Shown here in pieces: positions 43,020 to 52,793 of a stretch of 64,000 nucleotides of DNA. This DNA is from an uncultured Coriobacteriaceae bacterium (GTDB lineage: Bacteria; Actinomycetota; Coriobacteriia; Coriobacteriales; Atopobiaceae): contig CADBYM010000009.1 in the NCBI GenBank assembly GCA_902798915.1, forward strand, positions 1 through 64,000, given 5' to 3'. The notes below the pieces were generated by a model. The model did not search any database, was not told where the DNA came from, and saw nothing but the letters and a program-made list of their open reading frames with translations. How positions within the stretch are numbered: position 1 is the first letter of the stretch; every line of letters starts with the position of its first letter. Both the position numbers and the translations under genes were made by a program.

Positions 43020-45029
43020 CTACCAGTGGACCACCACGATATCGCCCACATGGCTCCAGTCAAAGAGCTGTGCGGCGGCGTCGCTGGGCAGGTTGACGCA
43101 TCCGTGACTGCCGTCATACTGCCAGATGTCGCCACCGAAGCCATAGCGCCAGTAGGCGTCGTGCAGACCTTGTCCGCCGTTGAACGGCATCCAGTAGCTG
43201 ACGGGCGTCTCGTAGTCAGGCTGGCCGTCGCCGTTGTAGTCGAGGCCGACGAGCGTCATGTTGGGCGTATGCTCGAAGATGCTGTACACGCCCTCGTCGG
43301 TCGCGTGGTAGGGGATGCCCGTGACGCAGGGAGTCTCGAGTACGATCTGTGAGTTCTCGTCGTAGACGCGCACGTACTGCTCGGTCATGTCCACGTCGAT
43401 GTAGCGTTTGCCCCAGTCTGCGCCGCCCGGATTCCACTCAACGGCGGTGGCCTTCATGGGAACGTCAATGGGTGCGGTGTTGTCCGACTGGAGGTTGGCC
43501 GCGATGAGGTTTGCCAAGGCCTCGCCGTCCAGGTTCCATCCGTAGTCTCCGCCAGTGACGGTGACCTGCTTGCCGTCGGGGCGCGTGTACTTGCGCTCGG
43601 TGCCCACGGTGTCGAACTGCCTGGAAAGGTCGCCCTGCGCCCACTCCTTGACGTTGTCAACGTTTACGACGAGGTCACAGTTCTCGTTGGTGGTGAACCA
43701 GTGCTTCATGAGGTTGACGTCGATGGATCCCGCATCGCGTCCGGCGATGCGCATGGGGATGTTCGTCTGCAGGAGCCTGTTTGCCCGCTCGATGACGGCG
43801 GCGAGGCGCTCGTCGTCAACGCGCACCGTGGGCTGCTTGAGCTCGGCATCGCCAAGGTTCAGCTCGCTCTGCAGGGTGCGAATGCTCTCTGCGGCTGCGT
43901 CGATGGTGTTGCTGCGGTCTACCATGGTGCCAAGCATGTCGGGCACCGGAACGAACGCCTGCTGAGACTCATCGAACGACATGGTGGCATTGGTGGGCGG
44001 TTGTGCGCCGGTGTTGATGCCGTCGACAGCGGCGCCGACAATGGCCTCGAGCTTTGCCTCGTCAAAGGTGATGCCGGTGCTCGCATAGAGGTCATGAGAA
44101 CCAAAGATCTTTACGGGCCACTTCCAAGGGTCAATTTGCGTTGAGGCCTCGAGGCCGTATGCGGTGCCGTCGTACTTGAGGTTAATGTCGGGCGCGGCGA
44201 TGGTGATGTCGAGGCCGTCTCCCACGATGTGGTCCTGATACGCGGCTCCGAGCTCGGTGACGTGTGTCGCGAGGTCGTCAACCGACATCAGCGATACGTC
44301 CTCGCCGTTGACTCTCGTGTTGGGCATGAAGTGGGATGTGAAGAACAGTCCACCGATGCCATAGACCACGAGAAGCGATCCCGAGACGATGCCTATTACT
44401 TTCAGGGCACGACGGCTCTTGGTGCCTTTGGCGAAGAGCTTGGGCTTCTCCTCGGGCACATCGATGCCTGGAGTGTCAAACTGTTCGTCGTAGGCATCCT
44501 CCTCGGCGTAGTCTTCGCCATTGTCGGAGTAGTCGTAATCCTCGTCGTATGTGGACTCGAAGGAATCCGCATCGACCTCGGGGACGTCGTCGATGCTGGG
44601 AAGCGTGAGGAGGCCGCTTCGCAGCGACGGAATCTGCGACTCCTGCGGAGTGCCATCGATTTGCGGCGTCGAATGCGCGATGCTGTAAAGAACCGTCGCG
44701 TCTGGGTCCGTCGTTGTCGTGTCGTCCTCAGGTGCGGATTCCGTCTCCTCGGCATCAAGCTCGTCCTCGGTGGGCTCGGCTTCATCCTCGTCATCGCCGG
44801 CCTGTGCGGGCACGTCATCCGGGACTACGGTTACTTCACCGCTTTCGACTGAATCCTCGACCTCGTTGAGTCGCCGGTTCAGTGCGTCGCGATCCAGTAC
44901 GCCCGTCGTCCCAAGACCATCGTAGTCGCTGTCGTCGTCTGCAAAGGTGTCTTCTGCCATGCGCCCCTCGAGCGATACATCGGTGTCGTCGAGCCCGTCA
45001 TTTGTTGTCGTGTGTTCGTCTGTGGTCAT
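43020..45029 (-). CDS. L,D-transpeptidase, membrane-anchored
   Basis: The 669-aa protein starts at ATG 45029 behind AAGGG. The first 200 residues are a very acidic, disordered-looking cytoplasmic region (EDEAEPTEDELDAEETES). One membrane helix near residue 215-235 (ALKVIGIVSGSLLVVYGIGG) follows. Next come VanW/PG-binding-type modules, with DGLDITIAAPDI and a repeat of the same style. The C-terminal YkuD domain has GSHGCVNLP with catalytic Cys near residue 645. It probably makes 3-3 cross-links in peptidoglycan or attaches proteins to it. Confidence 0.9.
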   Translation of the reverse strand: MTTDEHTTTNDGLDDTDVSLEGRMAEDTFADDDSDYDGLGTTGVLDRDALNRRLNEVEDSVESGEVTVVPDDVPAQAGDDEDEAEPTEDELDAEETESAPEDDTTTTDPDATVLYSIAHSTPQIDGTPQESQIPSLRSGLLTLPSIDDVPEVDADSFESTYDEDYDYSDNGEDYAEEDAYDEQFDTPGIDVPEEKPKLFAKGTKSRRALKVIGIVSGSLLVVYGIGGLFFTSHFMPNTRVNGEDVSLMSVDDLATHVTELGAAYQDHIVGDGLDITIAAPDINLKYDGTAYGLEASTQIDPWKWPVKIFGSHDLYASTGITFDEAKLEAIVGAAVDGINTGAQPPTNATMSFDESQQAFVPVPDMLGTMVDRSNTIDAAAESIRTLQSELNLGDAELKQPTVRVDDERLAAVIERANRLLQTNIPMRIAGRDAGSIDVNLMKHWFTTNENCDLVVNVDNVKEWAQGDLSRQFDTVGTERKYTRPDGKQVTVTGGDYGWNLDGEALANLIAANLQSDNTAPIDVPMKATAVEWNPGGADWGKRYIDVDMTEQYVRVYDENSQIVLETPCVTGIPYHATDEGVYSIFEHTPNMTLVGLDYNGDGQPDYETPVSYWMPFNGGQGLHDAYWRYGFGGDIWQYDGSHGCVNLPSDAAAQLFDWSHVGDIVVVHW

Positions 45030-45138
45030 AACCACACCCTTCATAGCGTCTCGTGCAATTGCGAGCGGCATGTTCATTAGTGCAAGCGGTATATTACCCC
45101 AAAGGGGAGTCTTACATCGAAAAAAGGGCTTTGTGTTC

Positions 45139-45954
45139 ATGACAACCATACGAGTGCTTGACGCCGACGATGCTCGGCTTGACATGTTTACCAGTTTGAC
45201 GAACCATCAGCTTAGGAATCGGCTTGATCCTGGCAGGGGTATCCTCGTCGCTGAGTCCGAGATTGCGATTCGTGTCGCGTTGGAGGAGGGTGTCGAGCCG
45301 CTGGCATTCCTCTTAGACGAGAGGAAGCTCCGCGCGATGGGAGACATCCTCGAGGGTGTGAGAGATGACGTCCCGGTGTATGTGCTCGCGCCGGAGGAGG
45401 CTGAACGCCTTACGGGGTACCGCGTCACGCGCGGTGCGCTCTGCGCCATGCGACGTCCACTCAATCCGGACCTTGAGTCTTTGCTTAAGAGGGCACGTCG
45501 AGTCGTGGTTCTCGAAGGACTCACGGACGCCTCCAACGTGGGTGCGGCGTTTCGCAATGCGGCGGCACTCGGTGCCGATGCGGTGTTGGTTGCCCCGACC
45601 TGTGCCGACCCGCTGTGTCGTCGTGCGGTGCGCGTCTCCATGGGCAACGTGTTCCGGGTGCCATGGACGTTGGCACCGCGTCCGTGGCCGGGCGTGCTGG
45701 CAGACGCGCTGGGGGAGGAGGGGTTCGTTCGGCTCGCACTCGCGCTCGGCGACGATGCCGTCTCTTTGCGGGAGGCGGCTGGGCTCGTGGGACCCGACGG
45801 CAAGGTGGCGCTGTTCCTGGGTGCCGAGGGCCCGGGGCTCACGTCGGAGGTCATCGAGGGGTGCGACGCGAGTGTGATCATACCCATGGCACGCGGTACC
45901 GACTCGCTCAACGTTGCCGCTGCCTCTGCCGTCGCCATGTGGGAGCTCTTCTAG
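45139..45954 (+). CDS. SpoU/TrmH-family RNA 2'-O-methyltransferase
   Basis: The 271-aa protein starts at ATG 45139. It has the N-terminal substrate-binding part (NRLDPGRGILVAESEIAI). The knotted SPOUT domain has VVVLEGLTDASNVGAAFRNAAALGADAV, FLGAEGPGLTSEV and IPMARGTDSLNVAAASAVAMWEL, all three family motifs. It methylates ribose in rRNA or tRNA; the site cannot be told. It diverges from the L,D-transpeptidase gene across about 110 bp. Confidence 0.9.
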   Translation: MTTIRVLDADDARLDMFTSLTNHQLRNRLDPGRGILVAESEIAIRVALEEGVEPLAFLLDERKLRAMGDILEGVRDDVPVYVLAPEEAERLTGYRVTRGALCAMRRPLNPDLESLLKRARRVVVLEGLTDASNVGAAFRNAAALGADAVLVAPTCADPLCRRAVRVSMGNVFRVPWTLAPRPWPGVLADALGEEGFVRLALALGDDAVSLREAAGLVGPDGKVALFLGAEGPGLTSEVIEGCDASVIIPMARGTDSLNVAAASAVAMWELF

Positions 45955-46029
45955 GGCCGGCGGGGCTCCGCTTGCGTTGATTGTATTCGTATTGGACGCT
46001 GGCCATAGGTGACGTGTGGCGGCGTGGAG

Positions 46030-46035
46030 TACAAT
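46030..46035 (+). promoter_or_regulatory. -10 box upstream of the peptide transporter operon
   Basis: TACAAT lies 43 bases before the substrate-binding protein ATG; the -35 is not clear. Confidence 0.35.
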
Positions 46036-46078
46036 GCGCGACGGGCACAACCGAGCCGAACGATAGGAAGCTGGTCCC

Positions 46079-47611
46079 ATGAGCAATCTCACACGCAGGT
46101 CACTCCTCTCTCTATCCGCACTCTCGGCGGCGGGGCTCGTCGCTTGCGGTTCCGGTCAAGGAGGCAGCCAGGGAGGGGCAACTGCCGATACCGATACCCT
46201 CACTTGTGGTATGACGCAGGACATCGACTCGATGGATCCCGTGAAGGCGGAGTCGGCTGCCACGCGCGAGCTCCTCTTCAATGTGTATGAAGGCCTTGTC
46301 AAGCCGGACGTCGAGGGCAATCTCAACCCCGCGGTCGCCTCGGACGTGAGCGTCTCGTCCGATGGAACCACCTACTCATTCACGCTGCGGGAGGGAGTCA
46401 AGTTCCACAACGGTGAGGTGGTGACACCCGAGGACGTCAAGTACTCCATCGAGCGGTACCGTGACTCTACGACGGGAGGCTCGCTGGTATCCGCCTTTGC
46501 TGCCGTCGATCACGTCGATGTCGTGGACGACTCGCACGTCGACGTCGTGCTCAAAGAACCCGACACCGACTTCCTGGCGTACTTTGCCATCGGCATCACG
46601 CCTGCCTCGGTGGCGGACCTTGAGGCCGATCCCGTTGGGTGTGGCCCGTACAAGTTTTCCTCGCGCTCTCCGCTCGAGAAGGTCGTGCTCGAGAAGTTCG
46701 ATGACTATTGGGACGCCGAGGGCGCGGCTCACATACCGACCGTTGTCTTCAAGGTGACCACAAACACCGATTCCATCGGCATGGAGCTCGCCGGCGGATC
46801 GCTTGACCTCTTCTATCGGATGCCCGAGGCCCAACTCTCGCAGCTTTCCGAGGACGCCTTCACCGTCTATGAGGGCGGCATGAACCTCGTGCAGGCGCTC
46901 TATCTCAACAATGCGGTGAAGCCGTTCGATGACGTGCGCGTCCGCCAGGCGCTCGCCTATGCCATAGATCCGCAACAGATCATGGACTACGTCTCTGGCG
47001 GCAAGGGCGCAGAGGTCGGATCGAGCATGTACCCCGCCTTTGCCAAGTACTTTATGCCCGAGCTCAACGACGTCTACAACCAAGACGTCGACCGCGCCCG
47101 CAAGCTCCTCGACGAGGCGGGTCTCAAGGACGGCTTCAGCTTTACCATCCAGGTTTCGAATGCGCACCCGCAGCACATCGAGACCGCCGAGGTTCTCAAG
47201 GAGCAGCTCGCGGTCATCAACGTTGCCGTCGACATCCAGCAGATCGAATGGTCGAGCTGGCTTTCTGACGTATACACCGGCAGAAAGTTCGAGGGGACCG
47301 TCGTAGGGGTGGACGCCAGTGCGCTCAACGCGCCATCCATGCTCTCGCGCTTTGCCAGCGACGCCGACAACAACTTCGTGAACTTCTCGAGCCCCGCCTA
47401 CGACAAGACCTACGCAAGCGCCCGCGCGGCAACTGACGATGCCGAGAAGACCGAGCTCTACAAGGAGTGCGAGCGTATCCTCGCTGAGGAGTGCGCCAGC
47501 GTCTACATTCAGGACCTGCCGAGCTTCGTCGCGCTCGCCAAGCGCTTCACGGGGTACGAGTACTACCCGCTCTACGCACAGAACGTCGCTACCATCCGCC
47601 CTGCCGAGTAG
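46079..47611 (+). CDS. Peptide/nickel-type ABC transporter substrate-binding lipoprotein
   Basis: The 510-aa protein has a lipoprotein signal with RRSLLSLSALSAAGLVAC, so Cys23 is the lipid anchor; the twin Arg could allow Tat export. The mature part is of the SBP_bac_5 (DppA/OppA) family, with EDVKYSIERYRD and QALAYAIDPQQI. It captures short peptides or similar solutes outside the membrane. It is the first of five genes for one importer (46.1-51.0 kb). Confidence 0.92.
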   Translation: MSNLTRRSLLSLSALSAAGLVACGSGQGGSQGGATADTDTLTCGMTQDIDSMDPVKAESAATRELLFNVYEGLVKPDVEGNLNPAVASDVSVSSDGTTYSFTLREGVKFHNGEVVTPEDVKYSIERYRDSTTGGSLVSAFAAVDHVDVVDDSHVDVVLKEPDTDFLAYFAIGITPASVADLEADPVGCGPYKFSSRSPLEKVVLEKFDDYWDAEGAAHIPTVVFKVTTNTDSIGMELAGGSLDLFYRMPEAQLSQLSEDAFTVYEGGMNLVQALYLNNAVKPFDDVRVRQALAYAIDPQQIMDYVSGGKGAEVGSSMYPAFAKYFMPELNDVYNQDVDRARKLLDEAGLKDGFSFTIQVSNAHPQHIETAEVLKEQLAVINVAVDIQQIEWSSWLSDVYTGRKFEGTVVGVDASALNAPSMLSRFASDADNNFVNFSSPAYDKTYASARAATDDAEKTELYKECERILAEECASVYIQDLPSFVALAKRFTGYEYYPLYAQNVATIRPAE

Positions 47612-47629
47612 GGCTTCGGCAACCAGGCC

Positions 47630-48571
47630 ATGAGATACGCGCTCAAGAAGATTGCGACTACGCTCGCCACTCTCCTGGTGGTGAGCATGTTGCTATTTGC
47701 GGCGTTTCAACTCATCTCCGGCGATCCTGCCACCCACATCTTGGGCACGGGTGCCACGCCCGAGCGCCTCGAGGCGCTCCGCGCCGAGTTGGGTCTCGAC
47801 CAGCCCCTACCCGCTCGCTATCTCATGTGGCTTTCGTCCTTCGTGTGTGGCGACGCTGGCGTCTCCTATGTCTACCACCAGCCTGTGTCCTCGCTGCTTG
47901 CCGCCAAGATTCCCGTGACGTTCGTGCTTGCGACGATGTCGTTCGTGCTTATGTGCGCCATTGGGCTTCCTACGGGCATCGCCTGCGCGAAGCATGCGGG
48001 GTCGCCGATAGACCGCGCCGTCATGGTCGCGAACCAGATCGTCATGGCGATTCCGCCATTCTTCGGGGGCATCCTGATCAGCTGGGCGTTTGGGATGGGG
48101 CTGCACCTCTTTATGCCGGGGGGTTACGTCTCGTACGAGACGAGCATCCCGCACTTCCTCGGATACCTCGTCTTTCCTTCCGTAGCCATCGCGTTGCCCC
48201 GTGCGGCGCAGCTTGCCAAGCTCTTGCGTGGGTCACTCCTTGAGGAGGCGGGCAAGAACTACGCGCGCACCGCCTACAGTCGTGGCAACGATACGAGCGG
48301 CGTGCTCTATGGTCACCTGCTCAAGAACGCCTTCCTCCCCGCGCTCACGTTCTTGGGCATGAGTCTGGGCACCATGCTTGCCGGATCACTCGTGATCGAG
48401 CGCGTATTCAGCATTCCTGGCATTTCGAGCATTCTGCTCGCGTCCATAGGCAACCGTGACTATCCCGTCGTGCTCGCCGCAGTGATGCTCATCGCAGCGT
48501 TCATCATCTTTGTGAACCTGCTCGTTGACATTCTCTATAAGGTGCTCGACCCCAGGATCGACGAGGAGTGA
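47630..48571 (+). CDS. ABC transporter permease, DppB/OppB type
   Basis: The 313-aa membrane protein begins MRYALKKIATTLATLLVVSMLLFAAFQLISGDPA, the typical first helix and periplasmic loop of DppB-type permeases. It has about six helices and a binding-protein-dependent EAGKNYARTAYSRG loop (the EAA motif) that meets the ATPase. It forms the channel together with the next gene. Confidence 0.93.
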   Translation: MRYALKKIATTLATLLVVSMLLFAAFQLISGDPATHILGTGATPERLEALRAELGLDQPLPARYLMWLSSFVCGDAGVSYVYHQPVSSLLAAKIPVTFVLATMSFVLMCAIGLPTGIACAKHAGSPIDRAVMVANQIVMAIPPFFGGILISWAFGMGLHLFMPGGYVSYETSIPHFLGYLVFPSVAIALPRAAQLAKLLRGSLLEEAGKNYARTAYSRGNDTSGVLYGHLLKNAFLPALTFLGMSLGTMLAGSLVIERVFSIPGISSILLASIGNRDYPVVLAAVMLIAAFIIFVNLLVDILYKVLDPRIDEE

Positions 48572-48576
48572 GTGCC

Positions 48577-49413
48577 ATGGCAACCATTCGCACCCGTTCC
48601 CTTCTGGCACGCATTCCCAATCCCCGGCTCTTTTGCGTTGGTGCCCTCATCATGCTTGCGGTCATAGCGCTCATTGTCGTCGGGATGGTCTGGATGCCCT
48701 ACGAGCCCACGGCCATGAGTCCTGACCGCCTGCAGGGTGTCTCGGCGGCGCATCTGTTGGGTACCGACAAGATGGGTCGCGACATTCTCTCACGCGTGAT
48801 GTACGGCAGTCGCATCACCTTCTTGGTTGCGCTCGGCACGATGGCCATAGGTGCGGGCCTCGGAATCCTCATCGGTTCCGTGACGGGCTACTATGGCGGC
48901 TTGGTCGACGAGGTCGTGATGCGCGTGACGGACGGCCTCTTCGCATTCCCGACCGTGCTGCTCGCCCTGGTGATCGTTTCGTTGTTTGGCTCGAGCACCC
49001 TCAACGTGATGTGGGCGCTTGGCATCGCGTTCGTTCCCAGCTTCATCCGCGTCGCTCGTAGCGAGGTCATCCGCTGCAAGCATCTGGACTATGTGAAGAA
49101 TGCGCGGCTCATGGGCGTGCGCGACGCGCGTGTGATCTTTGTCCACATCCTGCCCAACGTGAGCGGCGTCGTCATGTCCAACGTCATGATCGGCTTCAAC
49201 AATGCGGTGCTCTCTGAGGCGGGTCTCTCGTACCTCGGCATTGGCTCCCAGCCTCCGTTTGCCTCGCTCGGTCAGATGATTTCGGAAGCGCAGGAGATCT
49301 TCTTCACGGTGCCCAGCGCGGTCCTTGGCCCGGGCTTGGTGATCGTGCTCATGGTGCTGGGCTTCTCGCTTATGGGCGAGGGGCTGCGTGCGGCAGAGAG
49401 GAGGATGGCCTAG
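48577..49413 (+). CDS. ABC transporter permease, DppC/OppC type
   Basis: ATG 48577 has GAGGAG about 8 bases upstream; the GTG 9 bases earlier overlaps the preceding stop. The 278-aa protein has the DppC pattern: an N-terminal helix, then HLLGTDKMGRDILSRVMYGSR, and a cytoplasmic EAA loop DYVKNARLMGVRDARVIFVHIL. It pairs with the DppB-type permease. Confidence 0.92.
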   Translation: MATIRTRSLLARIPNPRLFCVGALIMLAVIALIVVGMVWMPYEPTAMSPDRLQGVSAAHLLGTDKMGRDILSRVMYGSRITFLVALGTMAIGAGLGILIGSVTGYYGGLVDEVVMRVTDGLFAFPTVLLALVIVSLFGSSTLNVMWALGIAFVPSFIRVARSEVIRCKHLDYVKNARLMGVRDARVIFVHILPNVSGVVMSNVMIGFNNAVLSEAGLSYLGIGSQPPFASLGQMISEAQEIFFTVPSAVLGPGLVIVLMVLGFSLMGEGLRAAERRMA

Positions 49414-49414
49414 C

Positions 49415-50233
49415 ATGCGACGTGCGTCCACGGCGGCCGATGAGCCGATTCTCCGAATCCGCAACCTCCATCTCGAGTTCCACGACCACGGACGTCCTGA
49501 GGTTGTCGTAGAGGACCTGAGCCTTACGCTTCATCATGGGGAGATTCTTGGGATCGTGGGGGAGTCGGGATCGGGTAAGAGCATGACCGCGCTTGCCATC
49601 GCGGGTCTCTTGAACCGTCATGCGCTCGATTGCGGTGGCGAGATTCTCTTCGATGGGATTGACCTGCTCCATTGTGGCCGCGCCACCTTGCGTCGGTATC
49701 AGGGCGACGAGATTTCGATGATCTTCCAGGAGCCCATGACTTCGCTTGACCCGCTGCAGCGGATTGGCATGCAGGTTGAGGAGGCGCTGAGAATTCACCA
49801 CAAGGTGCTCTCGGCCGCCGAGCGCAAAGAGGCTGCGATTCGTGCGCTGGGTGCTGCTGGCCTTGCTGAGCCCGAGCAGGTGTATGCAATGTACCCACAC
49901 GAGCTTTCGGGAGGAATGCGCCAGCGCGTGATGATTGCGGCGGCAACGGTCTCCCGGCCCCAGATCCTCATCGCGGACGAGCCCACCACGGCGCTTGACG
50001 TCACCACGCAGGCGCAAATCATCGCTTTGCTGCGACGCATCAACGACGAGGATGGAACGGCGATCGTCTTCATCAGTCACGACCTCTCACTCGTTCGTCA
50101 ACTCTGCCATCGGGTCATCGTGATGCGACGTGGCGTGGTCGTGGAGACGGGAAGCTCGGACGAGGTGTTTCTCAACCCGCGGCATGCCTACACGCAGTCG
50201 CTCGTCGATGCGATTCCCAAGGTGGTGCTGTAG
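49415..50233 (+). CDS. ABC transporter ATP-binding protein, DppD/OppD type
   Basis: ATG 49415 follows the permease stop directly. The 272-aa ATPase has Walker A GESGSGKSMTA, signature LSGGMRQRV and Walker B LIADEPTTALDVT. It lacks most of the C-terminal iron-sulfur/peptide-family extension but ends near AYTQSLVDAIP, as usual. It drives import with its partner encoded next. Confidence 0.93.
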   Translation: MRRASTAADEPILRIRNLHLEFHDHGRPEVVVEDLSLTLHHGEILGIVGESGSGKSMTALAIAGLLNRHALDCGGEILFDGIDLLHCGRATLRRYQGDEISMIFQEPMTSLDPLQRIGMQVEEALRIHHKVLSAAERKEAAIRALGAAGLAEPEQVYAMYPHELSGGMRQRVMIAAATVSRPQILIADEPTTALDVTTQAQIIALLRRINDEDGTAIVFISHDLSLVRQLCHRVIVMRRGVVVETGSSDEVFLNPRHAYTQSLVDAIPKVVL

Positions 50234-50235
50234 CG

Positions 50236-51033
<798 letters not shown>

Positions 51034-51173
51034 CGGGCGACATGCGGCAAGGGGTCATTTGTCTTTCTTTCCGCGCGGGTGAGACGTGGCCACCTATGGT
51101 GCGTATTACCTGCGTCAACGAAAAGGCGGTCTCGCACAGGGCCGATAACGAAGGAACGAGAGGAACAAAGACC

Positions 51174-51449
51174 ATGAGCTACGAACTTAACCTTACCGAG
51201 GACCAGCAGCGTCGCATCGAGGAGGCGCAGACTCCCGAGGAGAAGGCGCACATCCTCGCTGGAGTTGCCGAGGCCATGCTTGAAGGGGCAGAGCTCTCTG
51301 ATGGGGACCTTGATGCTGTGAGCGGTGGTGTGACCAAACGGATGAGCGCGCAGGAGAAGCGCAAGGCGGAGGAGGCCGTTCAGGAGATACTGGAAGCGTA
51401 TGGCCCCGAAGTCGCGCAGATTGCCGCTGAGGAATTGGGACTCTGCTAA
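51174..51449 (+). CDS. Small GG-leader peptide, possible RiPP precursor
   Basis: The 91-aa product starts at ATG 51174 behind GAGAGGAA. The leader-like half (1-52) is helical and acidic and ends DGDLDAVSGG, the same type of double-glycine site as in the two Nif11 precursors. The following 39 residues are a charged helix with a single cysteine at the very C-terminus (ELGLC). The N-terminus is less Nif11-like than the other two. It follows the peptide ABC transporter, which is an importer type and not the usual GG-peptidase exporter. A non-RiPP small protein is also possible. Confidence 0.55.
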   Translation: MSYELNLTEDQQRRIEEAQTPEEKAHILAGVAEAMLEGAELSDGDLDAVSGGVTKRMSAQEKRKAEEAVQEILEAYGPEVAQIAAEELGLC

Positions 51450-51805
51450 CTGTCAGTGACCACTGTGCGGAGCCTCGGGGCGTGTCTGCTTCTCTCGGCG
51501 AGGATCGTGCGCGGTAAGGCTGGTGCCGGGCGGAGAGACAGGCATCCGTAAGCCAGCCCTTCTCATCGTCCCATCGTGCGAGCCCGCGATAGTAGAAGAA
51601 CGAAGGGACGAGGACACGTCAACGACAGCCTGAGGGAGGGACCGGCTGTGTTACGAGTGGTCTCGTTCGGTGCGGGAGCACTGCCGTAGTCCCGTCTATG
51701 AGAAATCAATAAGAAGCGCTAATGATTTAGCCCACGAAGTCGAATTGAACATCTGCTCCCCTTAATGCAAAATGAAGCTACGACCAAGTAGAGGGGAGTG
51801 GGGGC
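51450..51805. other. 356-bp gap without a recognised gene
   Basis: No ORF with a ribosome site is supported. It is GC-rich on the left and AT-rich on the right, where a TTGAAC and a TTAATG precede the dehydrogenase gene. No known riboswitch core was recognised. Confidence 0.4.
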
Positions 51806-52666
51806 ATGACCAACACAAAGAAGAACGTTGCCGTACTGGTTGGCGCCGGCGGCATCGGCATCGCGATTGCGCGCAGGGTGGCGCAAGGCAAACATCTCGT
51901 GGTGACGAGCCTCACGCAGGAGGAAACCGACCGCGTCGCCGAGCGATTGAGGATGGACGGCTTCGACGTCACGGGCGTCGCCTGCGACCTGAGCAGCCGC
52001 GCCGACATCGTGGCGGTCATCGAACATGCCCGGCAGTTCGGCCCCATCACCAACGTCATCTGCGCGGGCGGCGTGAGCCCCAGCCAGGCGCCCATCGCCC
52101 AGATTTTGCGCGTGGATCTCTATGGGACCAGCGTCCTGCTTGAGGAGTTCGGCAAAGTCATCGCTCCCGGCGGCTCGGGTGTCGTCGTCTCTAGCCAGTC
52201 GGGTCATCGCCTGCCGGCCCTTACGCAGGAGCAGAACTGGGCGCTCGCCATGACGCCCACCGAGGAGCTGCTCGACCTCGACTTCCTCTCCGAGGAGGCT
52301 ATCGGCACCACCCTGCGCGCCTACCAGTACGCCAAGCGCTGCAACGTGCTGCGCGTGCAGGCGCAGGCGTGCGAGTGGGGAAGGAGGGGAGCGCGCGTCT
52401 TCTCCATCAGCCCCGGCATCATTATGACCCCGCTCGCCTTCGACGAGCTCAACGGACCGCGTGGCGAGGGCTACCGCAAGATGCTCGACCTCATGCCCGC
52501 CAAGCGCGCCGGCACCGTGGACGAGATGGGGGCGCTCGTGGCCTTCCTCATGGGGCCGGAGGCCACCTTCATCACTGGCACCGACATCCTGTGCGACGGT
52601 GGCTCCACGGCGGCCTACTGGTATGGTGACCTGCAGTATCTGCAAGAGAACTGGTCCAAGTCCTAG
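51806..52666 (+). CDS. Short-chain dehydrogenase/reductase (SDR)
   Basis: The 286-aa protein has the nucleotide-binding GAGGIGIAIAR (TGxxxGxG type) near residue 13. The catalytic Ser and YxxxK are in VSSQSGHR and AYQYAKRCN, and ISPGIIMTPLAF is the loop after the active site. It reduces or oxidises a carbonyl or alcohol with NAD(P)H; the substrate is unknown. There is an insertion of about 25 residues between Ser and Tyr. ATG 51806 follows GAGGGGAGTGGGGGC. Confidence 0.9.
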   Translation: MTNTKKNVAVLVGAGGIGIAIARRVAQGKHLVVTSLTQEETDRVAERLRMDGFDVTGVACDLSSRADIVAVIEHARQFGPITNVICAGGVSPSQAPIAQILRVDLYGTSVLLEEFGKVIAPGGSGVVVSSQSGHRLPALTQEQNWALAMTPTEELLDLDFLSEEAIGTTLRAYQYAKRCNVLRVQAQACEWGRRGARVFSISPGIIMTPLAFDELNGPRGEGYRKMLDLMPAKRAGTVDEMGALVAFLMGPEATFITGTDILCDGGSTAAYWYGDLQYLQENWSKS

Positions 52667-52699
52667 CAAGAGATTCGATACAGAGTGCCTCTCTGACAG

Positions 52700-52729
52700 A
52701 TAAGCGGCCATCTTCCCATGGTCGCTTAT
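52700..52729 (+). terminator. Hairpin after the SDR gene
   Basis: ATAAGCGGCCAT pairs with ATGGTCGCTTAT with one G-T pair. There is no T-run, so it could be Rho-linked or a structural hairpin. Confidence 0.4.
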
Positions 52730-52793
52730 GTAGCCCCATCTAGGGGGCAAGACTGCGTGGTGTAACATAAGGGCGATGCAAAGGAGGGGCACG

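Noticed and set aside
48568-48576. GTG 48568 as start of the DppC-type permease
   Set aside because: It overlaps the previous stop and leaves no ribosome site, while ATG 48577 has GAGGAG in place.
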